A stretch of DNA of 64,000 bases from Thiolinea disciformis DSM 14473 (GTDB lineage Bacteria > Pseudomonadota > Gammaproteobacteria > Thiotrichales > Thiotrichaceae), in contig NZ_AQVE01000003.1 in assembly GCF_000371925.1 (NCBI RefSeq), positions 124,001 to 188,000 on the forward strand. The letters are read 5' to 3'. This document shows positions 41,125 to 51,812 of this stretch, one piece after another. The first letter of the stretch is position 1. Each line of letters opens with the position of its first letter. The notes under the pieces are model-generated. The model was given only the letters and a program-made list of their open reading frames with translations, made no database searches and was not told where the DNA came from. The translations under genes and the position numbers were made by a program.

Positions 41125-42507
41125 TTATCCCGAAAATCCGCCCATGGGTGGAAATCCACCGCCATTAGGCAGTTTACTTTTCATTGTTTGCATCAACTTA
41201 CGCATACCGCCCTTAGAAAATTGCTTCATAGCACGACTCATTTGTTGTTGTTGCTTCAGCAAACGGTTCACATCTTGCACTTGTAAACCACATCCTGCTG
41301 CAATACGGCGCTTGCGTGACGCCTTAATAAGTTCAGGATCACGCCGCTCTGCTAAAGTCATCGAATTAATAATAGCGATCATGCGCCGAATTTCTCGATC
41401 ATTGGCTTGGTCTTTTAAATGCGCTGGAATTTGCCCCATACCCGGTAGTTTATCCAATAAACTACTAATCCCCCCCATATTCAACATCTGAGTCATCTGA
41501 TCGCGTAGATCCTCAAAATCAAAACCCTTACCCTTATTAAGTTTTTTTGCTAACTTTTGGGCTTTGGCATGATCGACTTGTTGTTGAGCCTGCTCAATAA
41601 GACTCAAGACATCGCCCATGCCTAAAATACGTGATGCCATTCGATCCGGATGGAAAGATTCTAGGGCGTCTAACTTCTCCCCAACCCCGACAAATTTAAT
41701 TGGTTTTCCGGTAATCTGTCGTACCGATAAAGCCGCCCCACCACGCGCATCACCATCGGTTTTCGTTAACACCACTCCCGTTAAGGGCAGTGCATCACCA
41801 AAAGCTTTGGCGGTATTGGCAGCATCCTGTCCTGTCATACCGTCGACGACAAATAACGTTTCAATCGGCTTAACGCTTTGATGGATTTGGCTAATTTCCT
41901 CCATCATATCAGCATCGATATGCAAACGACCTGCGGTATCCAGAATCAACACATCCATATACTGGCGCTTAGCTTGTGCTAAGGCATTGAGTGCAATATC
42001 AACCGGCTTTTGATCAGGTGTGCTAGGAAAGAAAACGGCTTCTGTCTGTTTTGCGATCGTTTCCAACTGCTTAATCGCCGCAGGACGATAAACGTCACAA
42101 CTGGCTACCATCACTGATTTTTTAGCGCGGCCTTTTAGATAATTGGTTAATTTGCCAACCGTTGTGGTTTTACCCGCACCTTGCAAACCTGCCATTAAAA
42201 TTACAGCAGGCGGCTGCGTTTGCAAATTGATCCCCTCATTCGCCACGCCCATGGTCTCAATCAGCTCGTCATGTACGACCTTAATCAAAGCTTGGCCTGG
42301 GGTCAGGCTCGACAACACCTCCTGTCCCACGGCTCGCTGTTTGACACGGGCTATAAAATCACGCACCACCGGCAAAGCAACATCCGCCTCTAACAAAGCC
42401 ATCCGCACATCGCGCAAAGCTTCCTGAATATTTTCATCCGTTAAACGCGCTTGACCCCGTAACTTCTTAACAGTTTTGGACAGGCGCTCACTTAAATTTT
42501 CAAACAT
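41125..42507 (-). CDS. ffh: Signal recognition particle protein Ffh
   Basis: 460 residues. NG GTPase domain: GLQGAGKTTTVGKLTNYLKG (G1), DTAGRLHID (G3), TKTDGDARGGAALS (G4 and following), GVGEKLDALESFHP. Met-rich M domain at the C-terminus with MGQIPAHLKDQANDREIRRM and SRKRRIAAGCG binding 4.5S RNA and signal peptides. The ATG at 42507 is preferred to the upstream in-frame codon. The 4.5S RNA gene is not in the window. Divergent from the YpjD-like gene. Confidence 0.97.
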   Translation of the reverse strand: MFENLSERLSKTVKKLRGQARLTDENIQEALRDVRMALLEADVALPVVRDFIARVKQRAVGQEVLSSLTPGQALIKVVHDELIETMGVANEGINLQTQPPAVILMAGLQGAGKTTTVGKLTNYLKGRAKKSVMVASCDVYRPAAIKQLETIAKQTEAVFFPSTPDQKPVDIALNALAQAKRQYMDVLILDTAGRLHIDADMMEEISQIHQSVKPIETLFVVDGMTGQDAANTAKAFGDALPLTGVVLTKTDGDARGGAALSVRQITGKPIKFVGVGEKLDALESFHPDRMASRILGMGDVLSLIEQAQQQVDHAKAQKLAKKLNKGKGFDFEDLRDQMTQMLNMGGISSLLDKLPGMGQIPAHLKDQANDREIRRMIAIINSMTLAERRDPELIKASRKRRIAAGCGLQVQDVNRLLKQQQQMSRAMKQFSKGGMRKLMQTMKSKLPNGGGFPPMGGFSG

Positions 42508-42605
42508 AATAATGGTCTTCTTGCTAGTCCCACGGGTGCACAAATTGCTATCATACCACCAAATACATCGATAACACGGTCAAGAAGCGGTATCAGCCTA
42601 ATTAC

Positions 42606-43409
42606 ATGATCATAACGCTAATGCTCTTAACAACACTAATTTGGCTAGCCACTTGGATCTTGCTCTATCTACGTTTGCGCAAGCCCAATCTCGTGCCGAT
42701 TAGTAAAGGTTTTCTCCATAGCCTCTGGTTTATTAGTCTCGCCTTACATGGCGCACTGATTTTAATTCCTTGGTTAGAATCGCACACACTTTCTTTAAGT
42801 TTTCTGAATACACTCTCGACTGTGTTTTGGCTGAGTAGCTTTATTTTATTTATTGCACAGCTTTCACGTCCATTAGAACCTTTGGGTTTATTTATCATCC
42901 CCTTAATGCTACCCGTGATTATCATCAGTAGCCTCTACCATCACCAAGCTGCTGCCCTCCCCTTGAATAATGGCTTAGGCATCCATATTTTCTTATCATT
43001 GCTGGCCTATAGCATGTTAGCGCTTGCTGCCTTGCAAGCACTGGTATTAGCCGCGCAGAATCGTCAATTACATAATCACCAGCCTGGTGGCTTAATTAAA
43101 ATACTGCCGCCCTTACAGGATATGGAAGCCTTATTATTTGGCTTGATTCAAGTAGGTTTATTTTTGCTCAGTTTAGGTCTAATCAGTGGATTTATTTATT
43201 TAGACGGCTTTTTTGGCAAACAAGTAGCGCATAAAACCATCTTATCAATTTTAGCGTGGATTACTTTCAGTACACTCCTATTCGGCCACTGGCGCTATGG
43301 CTGGCGCGGACGAATCGCCATTCGCTGGACACTGCTAGGCTTTACCCTACTGATGCTAGCCTTTTTCGGGAGCAAATTCGTTTTAGAATATTTAATCCAC
43401 TCGACCTAA
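42606..43409 (+). CDS. Cytochrome c assembly (CcsA/YpjD-like) membrane protein
   Basis: 267 residues with eight predicted membrane helices. It belongs to the CcsA/CcmC-like cytochrome c assembly superfamily, YpjD branch, which is commonly encoded next to ffh in gammaproteobacteria. The HIFLSLLAYSMLALAALQAL, ISGFIYLDGFFGKQVAHKTI and FGHWRYGWRGRIAIRW segments are typical, with conserved His in HIFLSLL and AHKT and FGHWRYGWRG. Heme-handling role is assumed from family membership, not shown. Confidence 0.85.
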   Translation: MIITLMLLTTLIWLATWILLYLRLRKPNLVPISKGFLHSLWFISLALHGALILIPWLESHTLSLSFLNTLSTVFWLSSFILFIAQLSRPLEPLGLFIIPLMLPVIIISSLYHHQAAALPLNNGLGIHIFLSLLAYSMLALAALQALVLAAQNRQLHNHQPGGLIKILPPLQDMEALLFGLIQVGLFLLSLGLISGFIYLDGFFGKQVAHKTILSILAWITFSTLLFGHWRYGWRGRIAIRWTLLGFTLLMLAFFGSKFVLEYLIHST

Positions 43410-43439
43410 GCCACTTTCAATCTCAATTCGGTAGCACGC

Positions 43440-44804
43440 ATGGCTAAAAAAAAGCTTCAGTACTATTGCACCTCCTGCGGCAGTGTACACAGTAAATGGA
43501 ATGGTCAATGTGCTGACTGCGGTGCATGGAACACGTTAGAAGAAAGCTTAGCCACACCAGCCAGTGCTACGGCAAGCAATCCACGCTTTACCGGATACTC
43601 CGGTGAGGCGGTTAGCATTCGGTCTTTATCTGATATATCCATTCAAGAAGATCCACGTACCCCAACAAACGTCCAAGAGTTGGATCGGGTGCTAGGTGGC
43701 GGTTTAGTAGCAGGCTCAGTAATTTTAATTGGTGGGGATCCTGGTATTGGGAAATCCACCATTTTGCTACAAACCTTATGCGACTTAACCAATATTAAAA
43801 GCTTATATGTCACTGGTGAAGAGTCGATGCAGCAAGTTAGCTTGCGTGCCCGACGTTTAGGTCTGCCCATTGATCACTTGCGTTTATTGACAGAAACCTG
43901 CGTGGAAACCGTTCTAACCCTAGTACAAAACGAAAAACCGCAGTTGATGGTCATTGACTCGATTCAAACCTTATATACGGAACAACTCCAGTCCGCCCCC
44001 GGTTCGGTGAGCCAAATACGTGAATCCGCTGCGCAATTAGTGCGCTTTGCGAAACAAACCCAAACGACTTTATTTATTGTCGGCCATGTCACTAAAGAAG
44101 GCACCCTCGCAGGACCGCGCGTACTCGAACATATGGTGGATACGGTACTGTATTTTGAAGGTGATCCGGGTGGACGCTATCGTATTTTGCGGGCGGTAAA
44201 AAATCGTTTCGGAGCGGTGAATGAGCTAGGTGTTTTCGCTATGACCGAACAAGGTTTAAAAGGCGTCAGCAATCCCTCGGCTATTTTCTTATCACGCCAT
44301 GAAGAACCTGTAGCTGGTAGCGTCATTATGGTCACTCGCGAGGGTACACGTCCCCTCTTAGTCGAACTACAAGCCTTAGTGGATGAAAGCCACGGCGGGC
44401 ACGCAAGACGTGTTACGCTAGGCTTAGAGCAGAATCGTTTAGCCATGTTATTAGCAGTTATGCATCGGCATGGTGATATACCCATGTTTGATCAAGATGT
44501 TTTTATCAACATTGTTGGCGGCGTTAAGATTTCAGAAACCGCTGCTGATTTACCATTACTCTTAGCTGCTTTATCTAGCTTCCGTAATCGCCCACTGCCA
44601 TCCGATATGGTGGTGTTTGGTGAAGTAGGTTTAGCAGGCGAGATTCGACCCGTGCCTAATGGTGAGGAACGCTTGAAAGAAGCAGCGAAGCATGGCTTTA
44701 AACACGCCATTATTCCGAAAGCTAACCGGCCTCATCATCCTATTGCAGGTATGCAAATCATTACTGTGGCACGATTACAAGATGCAATGGACGCATTGAG
44801 GTAA
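43440..44804 (+). CDS. radA: DNA repair protein RadA
   Basis: 454 residues. N-terminal C4 zinc finger (YYCTSCGSVHSKWNGQCADC), RecA-like ATPase with Walker A GGDPGIGKSTILLQ, the RadA-specific KNRFG motif (ILRAVKNRFGAVNE) and the C-terminal Lon-like domain (DMVVFGEVGLAGEIRPVPNG). It processes recombination intermediates and branch migration. Starts 30 nt after the YpjD-like gene, probably same operon. Confidence 0.97.
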   Translation: MAKKKLQYYCTSCGSVHSKWNGQCADCGAWNTLEESLATPASATASNPRFTGYSGEAVSIRSLSDISIQEDPRTPTNVQELDRVLGGGLVAGSVILIGGDPGIGKSTILLQTLCDLTNIKSLYVTGEESMQQVSLRARRLGLPIDHLRLLTETCVETVLTLVQNEKPQLMVIDSIQTLYTEQLQSAPGSVSQIRESAAQLVRFAKQTQTTLFIVGHVTKEGTLAGPRVLEHMVDTVLYFEGDPGGRYRILRAVKNRFGAVNELGVFAMTEQGLKGVSNPSAIFLSRHEEPVAGSVIMVTREGTRPLLVELQALVDESHGGHARRVTLGLEQNRLAMLLAVMHRHGDIPMFDQDVFINIVGGVKISETAADLPLLLAALSSFRNRPLPSDMVVFGEVGLAGEIRPVPNGEERLKEAAKHGFKHAIIPKANRPHHPIAGMQIITVARLQDAMDALR

Positions 44805-44995
44805 AAATACAACACATCCATCGCATATTTGTTGACTCCAAACTATAGATATAATAGCTTTATGGAAATTCTGGGGCGTAATTTCATTTACAAATTCGAA
44901 TATGTCTGCACCGTTCGGACTAAGTTTCCAGAATCCTCATATCGCACATTCGTAAAAACACTAGGCTATAGACCTCAGACTCGTCCATACAGCCC

Positions 44996-45010
44996 AGGAG
45001 TATTAGCTTG
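44996..45010 (+). promoter_or_regulatory. Ribosome-binding site fixing a TTG start
   Basis: AGGAG (44996-45000), 7-nt spacer TATTAGC, then TTG (45008-45010). This site fixes the TTG as start of the helicase-like gene. The intergenic stretch before it (44805-45007) holds a TTGACT/TATAAT-like pair near 44832-44855 with poor spacing, and would give a leader of about 150 nt, as is usual for cold-regulated helicases (inference). Confidence 0.65.
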
Positions 45011-46555
45011 TCTTTTAGTGAATTAGGTTTACAGGAAACCTTTGCTGAGCATATTGATGCGGCGGGCTATGAAACCCCGACCGAATTACAACAACAGCTC
45101 ATTCCGTTGATGGCACAGCGTAAAAGTGCATTAGTATGGACGCAATCCGCTGCCGGAAAAACCGGAGCGTTTTTAATTCCAGCTATTGACTATATACTGC
45201 AAAATCCGCTTGAAAATCATCAAGGTGCAAGGGTTTTAGTCCTGACCTCACGACGTGATCGTGTTAACCAAATCACTTATACGATTAAGCGACTGGTTGG
45301 CGACGAGCAGCAGCAAATTCGCACTGGCTTTATTGTGAGTGGCCGCCCGTATCAGCCGCAAATGCGCCTTTTACGCCGTCCCTTAGATTTAATGATTGCG
45401 ACACCGGGTCGCCTAAGTGATCTCGTTGATAATAATAAAGCTAACTTTTCAAATCTCGAGCTATTAATTATTGATGACCTAACCGCCATTTATAAGAAAG
45501 GTTTGGCTGAATTAATTAATAAGATCGTTGAGCAAAAGCCTAAAGCAGCACCTGTTATTGTTTTTGTGCGCCACGATGACGAAGTCACTCCTTATGCCCG
45601 CAAAATTTTTGCTGAAGCTCAAGAAATCACTATTCAAGATGAAAAAAGTTTGTTATTACAATTAACCCAAACCGTACACAATGCTGATGACTATACACAT
45701 AAATTAGCCTTGACTGATTATTTACTGGATCACTATAAAGGCAAGTCGACCGTTATTTTCACCTCCAGCAGTAAAACCGCAAAAACTTTAGCCGATAATC
45801 TTGCTAATCATGGTCACACTGCCGATGCGACACACCTCCTGCCGGAAGAAGAGCGTAATTTAGAGGCTTGTCCTATTTTAATCGTTCCCGATCAGGAAAA
45901 CTTTGTACCAGAAATGTCCGGTAAAGAAATGGTTATTCATTTTGAATTACCAGAAAAAGTCGAAACGTATCAGAATCGTTTACGTGATGTTTTAGGCTGT
46001 GAAGAAACCGGCCCAGTTTTATTATTAGTTACCAATCAAGATCGCGAGAATCTGAAGCGGATTGAGGCTTATCAGGGTGAAGCGATTAATGCGCGCCATA
46101 TCCCTGGCTTAGAGCCCAAGGCCACACCACGCTCTACTGTGAGTACAAAACCAGCTCATGGTCGTGCTAATCCGCGTAAAGAAGGTGGTGGTGGTAAAGC
46201 ACGCACACCTCGCACAACACAAGGCCAAGGTGAGCGCAAAGCTCGTCCTAATGGGAGTGGTGCTAAGCCACATCAGGCGCAAGGCCGCAAACCAAGCTCC
46301 TCTCATGCCAATAATGGCCCTGTGCAAGCAAATGGAAATGGTGATGATAAGCAACGCCAAGCACGTAAAGGACCTTATGGCCGTTTAAATGGTGGTGCAC
46401 AACGTAAACCGAATACCATGCGTAGCGATGCGCCTTATGAAATTGGTAGTTGGGAAAAGCAGGATTATGTGCCGAAACAACCCAATGCTGCTGATAAAAA
46501 GGTGGTAATTCGCTATAAAGAAAAGCGACGTCAGCCCAGCACCCCTTCCGTGTAA
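45008..46555 (+). CDS. DEAD-box RNA helicase with degenerate motifs
   Basis: 515 residues. DEAD-box layout: GLQETFAEHIDAAGYETPTE (Q-motif area), Walker A-like TQSAAGKTGAF (residues 45-55; GTGKT replaced by AAGKT), ATPGRLSDL (132-139, intact), but motif II reads DDLT (156-159) instead of DEAD, motif III is not recognisable, and motif VI lacks HRxGRxxR (YQNRLRDVLG). Motif Ia is also lost. The last ~125 residues are a basic, Gly/Arg/Lys/Asn/Pro-rich RNA-binding-like tail. It may bind RNA without unwinding. Start TTG supported by AGGAG. Confidence 0.8.
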   Translation: MSFSELGLQETFAEHIDAAGYETPTELQQQLIPLMAQRKSALVWTQSAAGKTGAFLIPAIDYILQNPLENHQGARVLVLTSRRDRVNQITYTIKRLVGDEQQQIRTGFIVSGRPYQPQMRLLRRPLDLMIATPGRLSDLVDNNKANFSNLELLIIDDLTAIYKKGLAELINKIVEQKPKAAPVIVFVRHDDEVTPYARKIFAEAQEITIQDEKSLLLQLTQTVHNADDYTHKLALTDYLLDHYKGKSTVIFTSSSKTAKTLADNLANHGHTADATHLLPEEERNLEACPILIVPDQENFVPEMSGKEMVIHFELPEKVETYQNRLRDVLGCEETGPVLLLVTNQDRENLKRIEAYQGEAINARHIPGLEPKATPRSTVSTKPAHGRANPRKEGGGGKARTPRTTQGQGERKARPNGSGAKPHQAQGRKPSSSHANNGPVQANGNGDDKQRQARKGPYGRLNGGAQRKPNTMRSDAPYEIGSWEKQDYVPKQPNAADKKVVIRYKEKRRQPSTPSV

Positions 46556-46576
46556 TAACCTACGTTCAAGGCTATC

Positions 46577-46786
46577 ATGCTACATCCTGATGAAGAATTT
46601 ATGCTGCGTAATAAGTTATTTGAACTCACGCAGGAACATCGCGATTTGGATGTAGCCATTGAACAATTGCGCCAAAACCCTGCCAGCGATCAATTTATGT
46701 TGGCACGCATGAAAAAACGTAAATTAGCACTGAAAGATCAAATTGCCCGTATTCATAGTCAACTGATCCCTGATCTAAATGCTTGA
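46577..46786 (+). CDS. YdcH-family (DUF465) protein
   Basis: 69 residues. The HPDEEFMLRNKLFELTQEH ... MLARMKKRKLALKDQIARI pattern is the small two-helix YdcH/DUF465 family of unknown function. AAGG lies upstream of the ATG. The last 12 nt overlap the convergent mutT gene, a tight convergent arrangement. Confidence 0.88.
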   Translation: MLHPDEEFMLRNKLFELTQEHRDLDVAIEQLRQNPASDQFMLARMKKRKLALKDQIARIHSQLIPDLNA

Positions 46787-47206
46787 TTGGAGCGCTTGAA
46801 TAATGGCGCGATTGGCCTCAGGAAACTCTAGTTGGCCGAGCTTACTGATCTCACACCACTGTAAAGCCTGACCTTCGCGCCCGATTGGCTCGCCATCAAA
46901 TTGCTGCGTTTGCCATACCTCTAATAAAACAGAGCGCTCTGGGTATTCATGACTAATTTCAATCAGTTTGCTTAGAGCATCTGCATTAACCCTAATCCCC
47001 AACTCTTCGTCTAATTCGCGCACTAAGGCTTGCTGTACCGTTTCAGAGGGTTCAAGCTTGCCCCCCGGAAATTCCCATTTACCGGCTTGATGTTTACCGG
47101 CTGGACGTTGCGCAATCAGAATACGCTGCGTCAAAGGACAACGAATAATCCCTACCGCTACATGTAACACGGCAGGGGCTACGGAATTAGCTGCGGTATT
47201 CAGCAT
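46775..47206 (-). CDS. mutT: MutT-family Nudix 8-oxo-dGTP diphosphatase
   Basis: 143 residues from ATG 47206. The Nudix box reads GGKLEPSETVQQALVRELDEELGI, fitting G-x5-E-x7-R-E-U-x-E-E-x-G-U exactly. It hydrolyses oxidised nucleotides; WEFPGGKLE and HVAVGIIRCP are also conserved. Which start is used is unclear: GTG at 47236 would give 153 residues; neither has a good ribosome site, and both overlap the argJ end (20 or 50 nt), so translation is probably coupled to argJ. Confidence 0.93.
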   Translation of the reverse strand: MLNTAANSVAPAVLHVAVGIIRCPLTQRILIAQRPAGKHQAGKWEFPGGKLEPSETVQQALVRELDEELGIRVNADALSKLIEISHEYPERSVLLEVWQTQQFDGEPIGREGQALQWCEISKLGQLEFPEANRAIIQALQSSI

Positions 47207-48395
47207 TAATTTTGACGTAATCGTAGGAAAAGTCACAAGTCCAGATCACAGTACTGGCAGAACCACGCCCCATATCAATACGTACTGGAATTTCCGCTTT
47301 CTTCATTTCGGCCTGCCCCAACTCCTCGCGATAAGTGGCGGCGGGTTCACCTTTTTCAATTAAAAGTGTCTGGCCTAGCCAGATTGACACCAAAGACACG
47401 TCTAAAGCTTCAAGCGGACTACGACCTATGGCGGCTAAGATACGCCCCCAATTCGGGTCACTCGCAAACATAGCTGTTTTAACGAGGGGTGATGACGCCA
47501 CTGTTTGGCCAATCACACGCGCTTCTTCCTTATCACGTGCACCATCCACACTAATGCTAATAAACTTCGTTGCCCCCTCACCATCGCGCACAATGGCTTG
47601 CGCAAGGTAGAGACAAACCTCGCGTAGAGCGTCAGCAAAAATACTTACATCACTCCCAGAAACCTCTACACCAGACTGTCCGGTAGCAGCCACGACTAAA
47701 GCATCATTGGTCGAGGTGTCGCCATCAACCGTAATGCTGTTGAAACTTGCCTCGACCACATCCTGCAATAAATCCTGTAGCGTACTACTCTCGACTTTCG
47801 CATCCGTAGCCACATAGGCCAGCATCGTCGCCATATTCGGGTGAATCATACCCGAACCTTTAGCCATGCCGGTGATAGTAATGGTTCCACTGGATAGAGT
47901 AACTTGCTTACTAACCGCTTTCATGACCGTATCCGTGGTCATAATCGCGCGCGCTGCTAGCAACCAATGATTGGCATCCAATTCAGCCAAGGCTTTTGGT
48001 AAAGCGGCTGCCACCTTTTCCACAGGCAAGGCTTGACCAATCACACCAGTAGAAAAAGGCAACACTTGATTGGCCAAGCAGCCGGTTACTTTTGCGACAT
48101 CCGCACAGGTCTGGCGTGCAGCAACCAAGCCCGGATAACCCGTGCCGGCATTGGCATTGCCCGCATTAATTAGCAAATAGCGCGGCGTAGCTAATTTCAG
48201 GTGCTCACGCGCTACAGTGACAGGCGCTGCACAAAAGGCGTTTAGTGTGAAAGCAGCCGCTACTTGGCTGCCCTCGGCCAATTCCATCAACACCAGATCA
48301 TTACGATCTTTGTAACGAATGCCGGCATGAACCGCAGCCAAGCGGACGCCTTTGACCGCTAATAATTCATTCGGTGCTTGTAAATTAACGGCCAT
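47187..48395 (-). CDS. argJ: Bifunctional ornithine acetyltransferase/N-acetylglutamate synthase
   Basis: 402 residues. Recycles the acetyl group between N-acetylornithine and glutamate in arginine synthesis. The self-cleavage site is the MATMLAYVATDA segment after KGSGMIHPN (cut before Thr); GDTSTNDALVVAATG and DPNWGRILAAIGRS are also conserved. The ATG at 48395 overlaps the secA stop (TAATG), which favours it over the frame to 48416. Linked secA-argJ-mutT order is the Pseudomonas type. Confidence 0.96.
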   Translation of the reverse strand: MAVNLQAPNELLAVKGVRLAAVHAGIRYKDRNDLVLMELAEGSQVAAAFTLNAFCAAPVTVAREHLKLATPRYLLINAGNANAGTGYPGLVAARQTCADVAKVTGCLANQVLPFSTGVIGQALPVEKVAAALPKALAELDANHWLLAARAIMTTDTVMKAVSKQVTLSSGTITITGMAKGSGMIHPNMATMLAYVATDAKVESSTLQDLLQDVVEASFNSITVDGDTSTNDALVVAATGQSGVEVSGSDVSIFADALREVCLYLAQAIVRDGEGATKFISISVDGARDKEEARVIGQTVASSPLVKTAMFASDPNWGRILAAIGRSPLEALDVSLVSIWLGQTLLIEKGEPAATYREELGQAEMKKAEIPVRIDMGRGSASTVIWTCDFSYDYVKINAEYRS

Positions 48396-51097
48396 TACGC
48401 TAATTGCCCATGACAATGTTTATATTTCTTCCCAGAACCACACGGGCAAGGCTCATTGCGACCGACTTTAGGCTCATCAGCACGCGCTTGCTGTGCGGAA
48501 GGTTCTGGCGTAAAAGCATCCACCACTTCATCATCGTCCGCAAAGGACTGCGCTTCAGGATGCATATAATTCATTTGATTTGGATCAGCGTGTGCAGGCT
48601 CAGGTTGCGGTTCACCAATTTGAATACGGGCTAAGAAACTGACTACATCGTGCTTAATACGATCCAGCAGCTGCTCAAACATATCAAAGGCTTCGCGCTT
48701 ATATTCCTGCTTAGGATTTTTCTGCGCATAACCCCGTAAGCCAATCCCTTGGCGCAAATAGTCCATGGCGGCCAGATGTTCTTTCCAGTGCGTATCCAGT
48801 ACCTGTAACATGATATTGCGTTCTAGCTGACGCATATTTGGCGCACCAATGAGCTCTTCTTTTTCCGCTATTGCTTTTTGGACAATCTCTTGAATACGCT
48901 CACGCAAGGTTTCTTCGTGCAAATTCTTGTCGTCTGTTAACCACTGTTGTACAGGCAACTCTAAACCCAAATCTTGCTTTAAAGCGGCTTCCAGCCCTGG
49001 GATATCCCATTGCTCATCTACACTCTCAGGCGGGATATATTTGCTAATTAATTGATCGACGACATCAAACCGAATCGACCCGATCATTTCACTAATGTCG
49101 TCGCTCTCCAACAAGTCGGAACGCTGCGCATAAATAACTTTACGTTGATCATTCGCCACATCGTCATATTCCAGAACGTGTTTACGAATATCGTAGTTGT
49201 GTGCTTCGACCTTGCGTTGGGCGTTTTCAATCGATTTAGAAACTAAACTCGCTTCAATCGCTTGTCCTTTTTCCATACCCAAACGCTGCATCAAGCCTTT
49301 TACACGGTCTGAAGCAAAAATCCGCATCAAGTTATCTTCAAGCGACAAATAGAACCGTGAAGAACCGGGGTCGCCTTGACGGCCCGCACGACCACGCAAC
49401 TGATTATCTATACGACGTGATTCGTGGCGCTCGCTTCCGATAATATGCAAACCACCCGCAGCGACGACCGTATCGTGACGTTTTTGCCATAAAGCACGAA
49501 TTTTCTCAGCGGCTACTGGATCAGAATTTGGCGGTAATTGCTTAAGCTCTTCGTCTAAGCTACCCCCTAACACGATATCAGTACCACGCCCAGCCATATT
49601 GGTCGCAATCGTCACCGCACCTGGGCGACCAGCATTGGCAATAATATGCGCTTCACGTTCGTGTTGTTTAGCATTTAAAACTTCATGCGGAATACGTAAC
49701 TTCTTGAGCTTTTCCGATACTAATTCTGAGGTTTCAATCGATGCTGTACCCACTAAAACGGGGCGGCCTTTTTCGGCACAAGTCTTAATATCATCGATAA
49801 TGGCGTTAAATTTATCTTCTGCATTGAGATAAATCAGATCATTAGCATCATCACGAATCATGGGGCGATGCGTTGGAATAACGACAACCTCAAGCCCATA
49901 AATCTGATTCAACTCAAACGCTTCGGTATCCGCTGTACCGGTCATACCAGATAACTTTTTATACAGACGGAAGTAATTTTGGAAAGTAATCGAGGCAAGG
50001 GTTTGGTTTTCAGCCTGAATTTCAACGTTTTCTTTCGCTTCAATCGCCTGATGTAACCCCTCAGACCAACGCCGCCCTGGCATGGTACGGCCTGTAAATT
50101 CGTCGACGATGACGATTTTCCCCTCGCGTACAATATAATCCACATTTTTTTGGAACAAGGCATGAGCACGCAAAGCCGCATTCAAGTGGTGCAACATCGC
50201 AATGCTGCTAGAATCGTACAAGCCTTGCCCTTCTGGCAGAATGCCGGTCTGGTGCAATAATTGCTCAGCACGCTCTTGGCCGACTTCTGATAAAAAGACT
50301 TGCTTAGCCTTCTCATCAACCCAGTAATCGCCCTCGCCGGTTTCTTCTTTTTGGCGCACTAAGTCGGGAATGAGCTTATCAATAGCGCGGTATAAATCGG
50401 ACGCGTCTTGGCTTGGACCAGATATGATTAAGGGTGTGCGCGCTTCATCAATCAGAATCGAGTCAACTTCATCGACTACTGCATAACTCAATGGACGCTG
50501 TACACGCTCTTCCAACGAGAAAGCCATATTGTCACGCAGATAATCGAAACCAAATTCATTATTCGTTCCATACGTAATATCTGCTGCATAAGAACTGCGG
50601 CGCTGCTCCTGTGTCAAACCATTAATAATGACACCCGTACTTAACCCTAAGAATCCGTATAATTTTGAGAGATGAGTTGCATCACGTTGCGCCAAATAAT
50701 CGTTTACGGTAACAACATGTACGCCCTTGCCAGATAAAGCATTCAGATACACTGCGAGCGTTGCGACTAAGGTTTTTCCTTCACCGGTACGCATTTCAGC
50801 AATCTTGCCGCTATGTAGCACCATACCCCCAATCATTTGCACGTCGTAATGGCGCATACCGAGCACACGCTTACTTGCTTCACGCACCGTGGCAAACGCT
50901 TCTGGCAGAATATCGTCTAAGGTTGCGCCTTTGGCTAACTTTTCACGAAACTCAGCCGTTTTGGCCTGTAGGGCAACATCGGGCAGATTACTGTACTGCT
51001 CTTCGAGGCTATTGATATTTTTGACGATTTTGGCATAAGCCTTAACCAAACGGTCATTACGGCTTCCAAAAATCTTTCTGGCAACAGAACCCAGCAT
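48395..51097 (-). CDS. secA: Preprotein translocase ATPase SecA
   Basis: 900 residues. Walker A in [39 protein letters not shown] as Walker B, TEAGRGTDI-like [37 protein letters not shown], and the C-terminal zinc motif [14 protein letters not shown]. It drives protein export through SecYEG. The ATG is at 51097; AGGAG lies 12 nt upstream, somewhat far. No secM-like gene is seen in front. Confidence 0.98.
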   Translation of the reverse strand: MLGSVARKIFGSRNDRLVKAYAKIVKNINSLEEQYSNLPDVALQAKTAEFREKLAKGATLDDILPEAFATVREASKRVLGMRHYDVQMIGGMVLHSGKIAEMRTGEGKTLVATLAVYLNALSGKGVHVVTVNDYLAQRDATHLSKLYGFLGLSTGVIINGLTQEQRRSSYAADITYGTNNEFGFDYLRDNMAFSLEERVQRPLSYAVVDEVDSILIDEARTPLIISGPSQDASDLYRAIDKLIPDLVRQKEETGEGDYWVDEKAKQVFLSEVGQERAEQLLHQTGILPEGQGLYDSSSIAMLHHLNAALRAHALFQKNVDYIVREGKIVIVDEFTGRTMPGRRWSEGLHQAIEAKENVEIQAENQTLASITFQNYFRLYKKLSGMTGTADTEAFELNQIYGLEVVVIPTHRPMIRDDANDLIYLNAEDKFNAIIDDIKTCAEKGRPVLVGTASIETSELVSEKLKKLRIPHEVLNAKQHEREAHIIANAGRPGAVTIATNMAGRGTDIVLGGSLDEELKQLPPNSDPVAAEKIRALWQKRHDTVVAAGGLHIIGSERHESRRIDNQLRGRAGRQGDPGSSRFYLSLEDNLMRIFASDRVKGLMQRLGMEKGQAIEASLVSKSIENAQRKVEAHNYDIRKHVLEYDDVANDQRKVIYAQRSDLLESDDISEMIGSIRFDVVDQLISKYIPPESVDEQWDIPGLEAALKQDLGLELPVQQWLTDDKNLHEETLRERIQEIVQKAIAEKEELIGAPNMRQLERNIMLQVLDTHWKEHLAAMDYLRQGIGLRGYAQKNPKQEYKREAFDMFEQLLDRIKHDVVSFLARIQIGEPQPEPAHADPNQMNYMHPEAQSFADDDEVVDAFTPEPSAQQARADEPKVGRNEPCPCGSGKKYKHCHGQLA

Positions 51098-51812
51098 ATG
51101 TTTTATATTCTCCTAACCCCATCTACCAGCGCCTTTACTGGCCGTGATGATGAGCAGTGCAACGTAATAGGACGTTCTTTAAAAGGCGAGTAACCTGCCC
51201 GACAAATTAACAAATTAGCCACAATATGGAGGCAACTCCGCTAAAAACAAGGAAGGCTGCGCATTATTTTTATCGTAGAACAGACTCCCATTTTTAGCCG
51301 CGCACAGTATAGCTGGCTTAGTTATTTTAAGTTGAATTTTTATTCCAAGCCAGTGAGATAATTTTGCGGATCAAGTTGCCTTTCATGATACAAAATTTCT
51401 AAGTACCACATGTCATTCAAGCAAGTGCCCTAGCTTGTCCGAAAAAACTCCTAGCCGAATGGCTCTCAAGCAAGGTTTAAACGCATTCTCCTGCCACAAG
51501 CTCCCCCTAATTCGATTAAATTCTAATCAGAATAATCACACCCGCCATCAAGATCGCCTAAAATTTTTTCAACTTGAGTAGTCGTCAAACGCACCCTTAG
51601 CAGTGTATGATCGCACTCAGGTAGATCGAGCCGTTGATTAAACAACACACCAGTCACGAGCAAAACTATCACACTCGCTAAGATCACGAGCTAGGTGATC
51701 AGATGGATATTAAGCGCTGTATAAAGCGCCTCTTCATACTTGGAATATCCCCATCAAATCTTCTGCATATTCTGTGGCATCTTGGATTTAGGCCACAAGG
51801 GCGAGTCAAATC
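51098..51812. other. Long intergenic region secA to dciA
   Basis: 715 bp between divergent genes. No ORF with a ribosome site and more than about 20 codons was found; I looked for a SecM-like peptide on the minus strand without success. Near dciA there are two nested inverted repeats (GATGxATATT/AATATxxxCATC at about 51702-51755 and GCGC/GCGC inside), which could be a leader structure. Promoters for both genes must lie here; none stands out. Confidence 0.5.

Noticed and set aside
43426-43445. tRNA-like GGTTC/GGTAGC fragments
   Set aside because: No acceptor stem or cloverleaf could be formed; no tRNA gene recognised anywhere in the window.
44829-45026. 65-residue open frame before the helicase-like gene
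   Set aside because: Low-quality composition, no ribosome site, overlaps the well-supported AGGAG/TTG start of the next gene.
51098-51812. SecM-like arrest peptide or small RNA upstream of secA
   Set aside because: No ORF with a signal peptide or arrest motif, and no strong hairpin with T-run was found.
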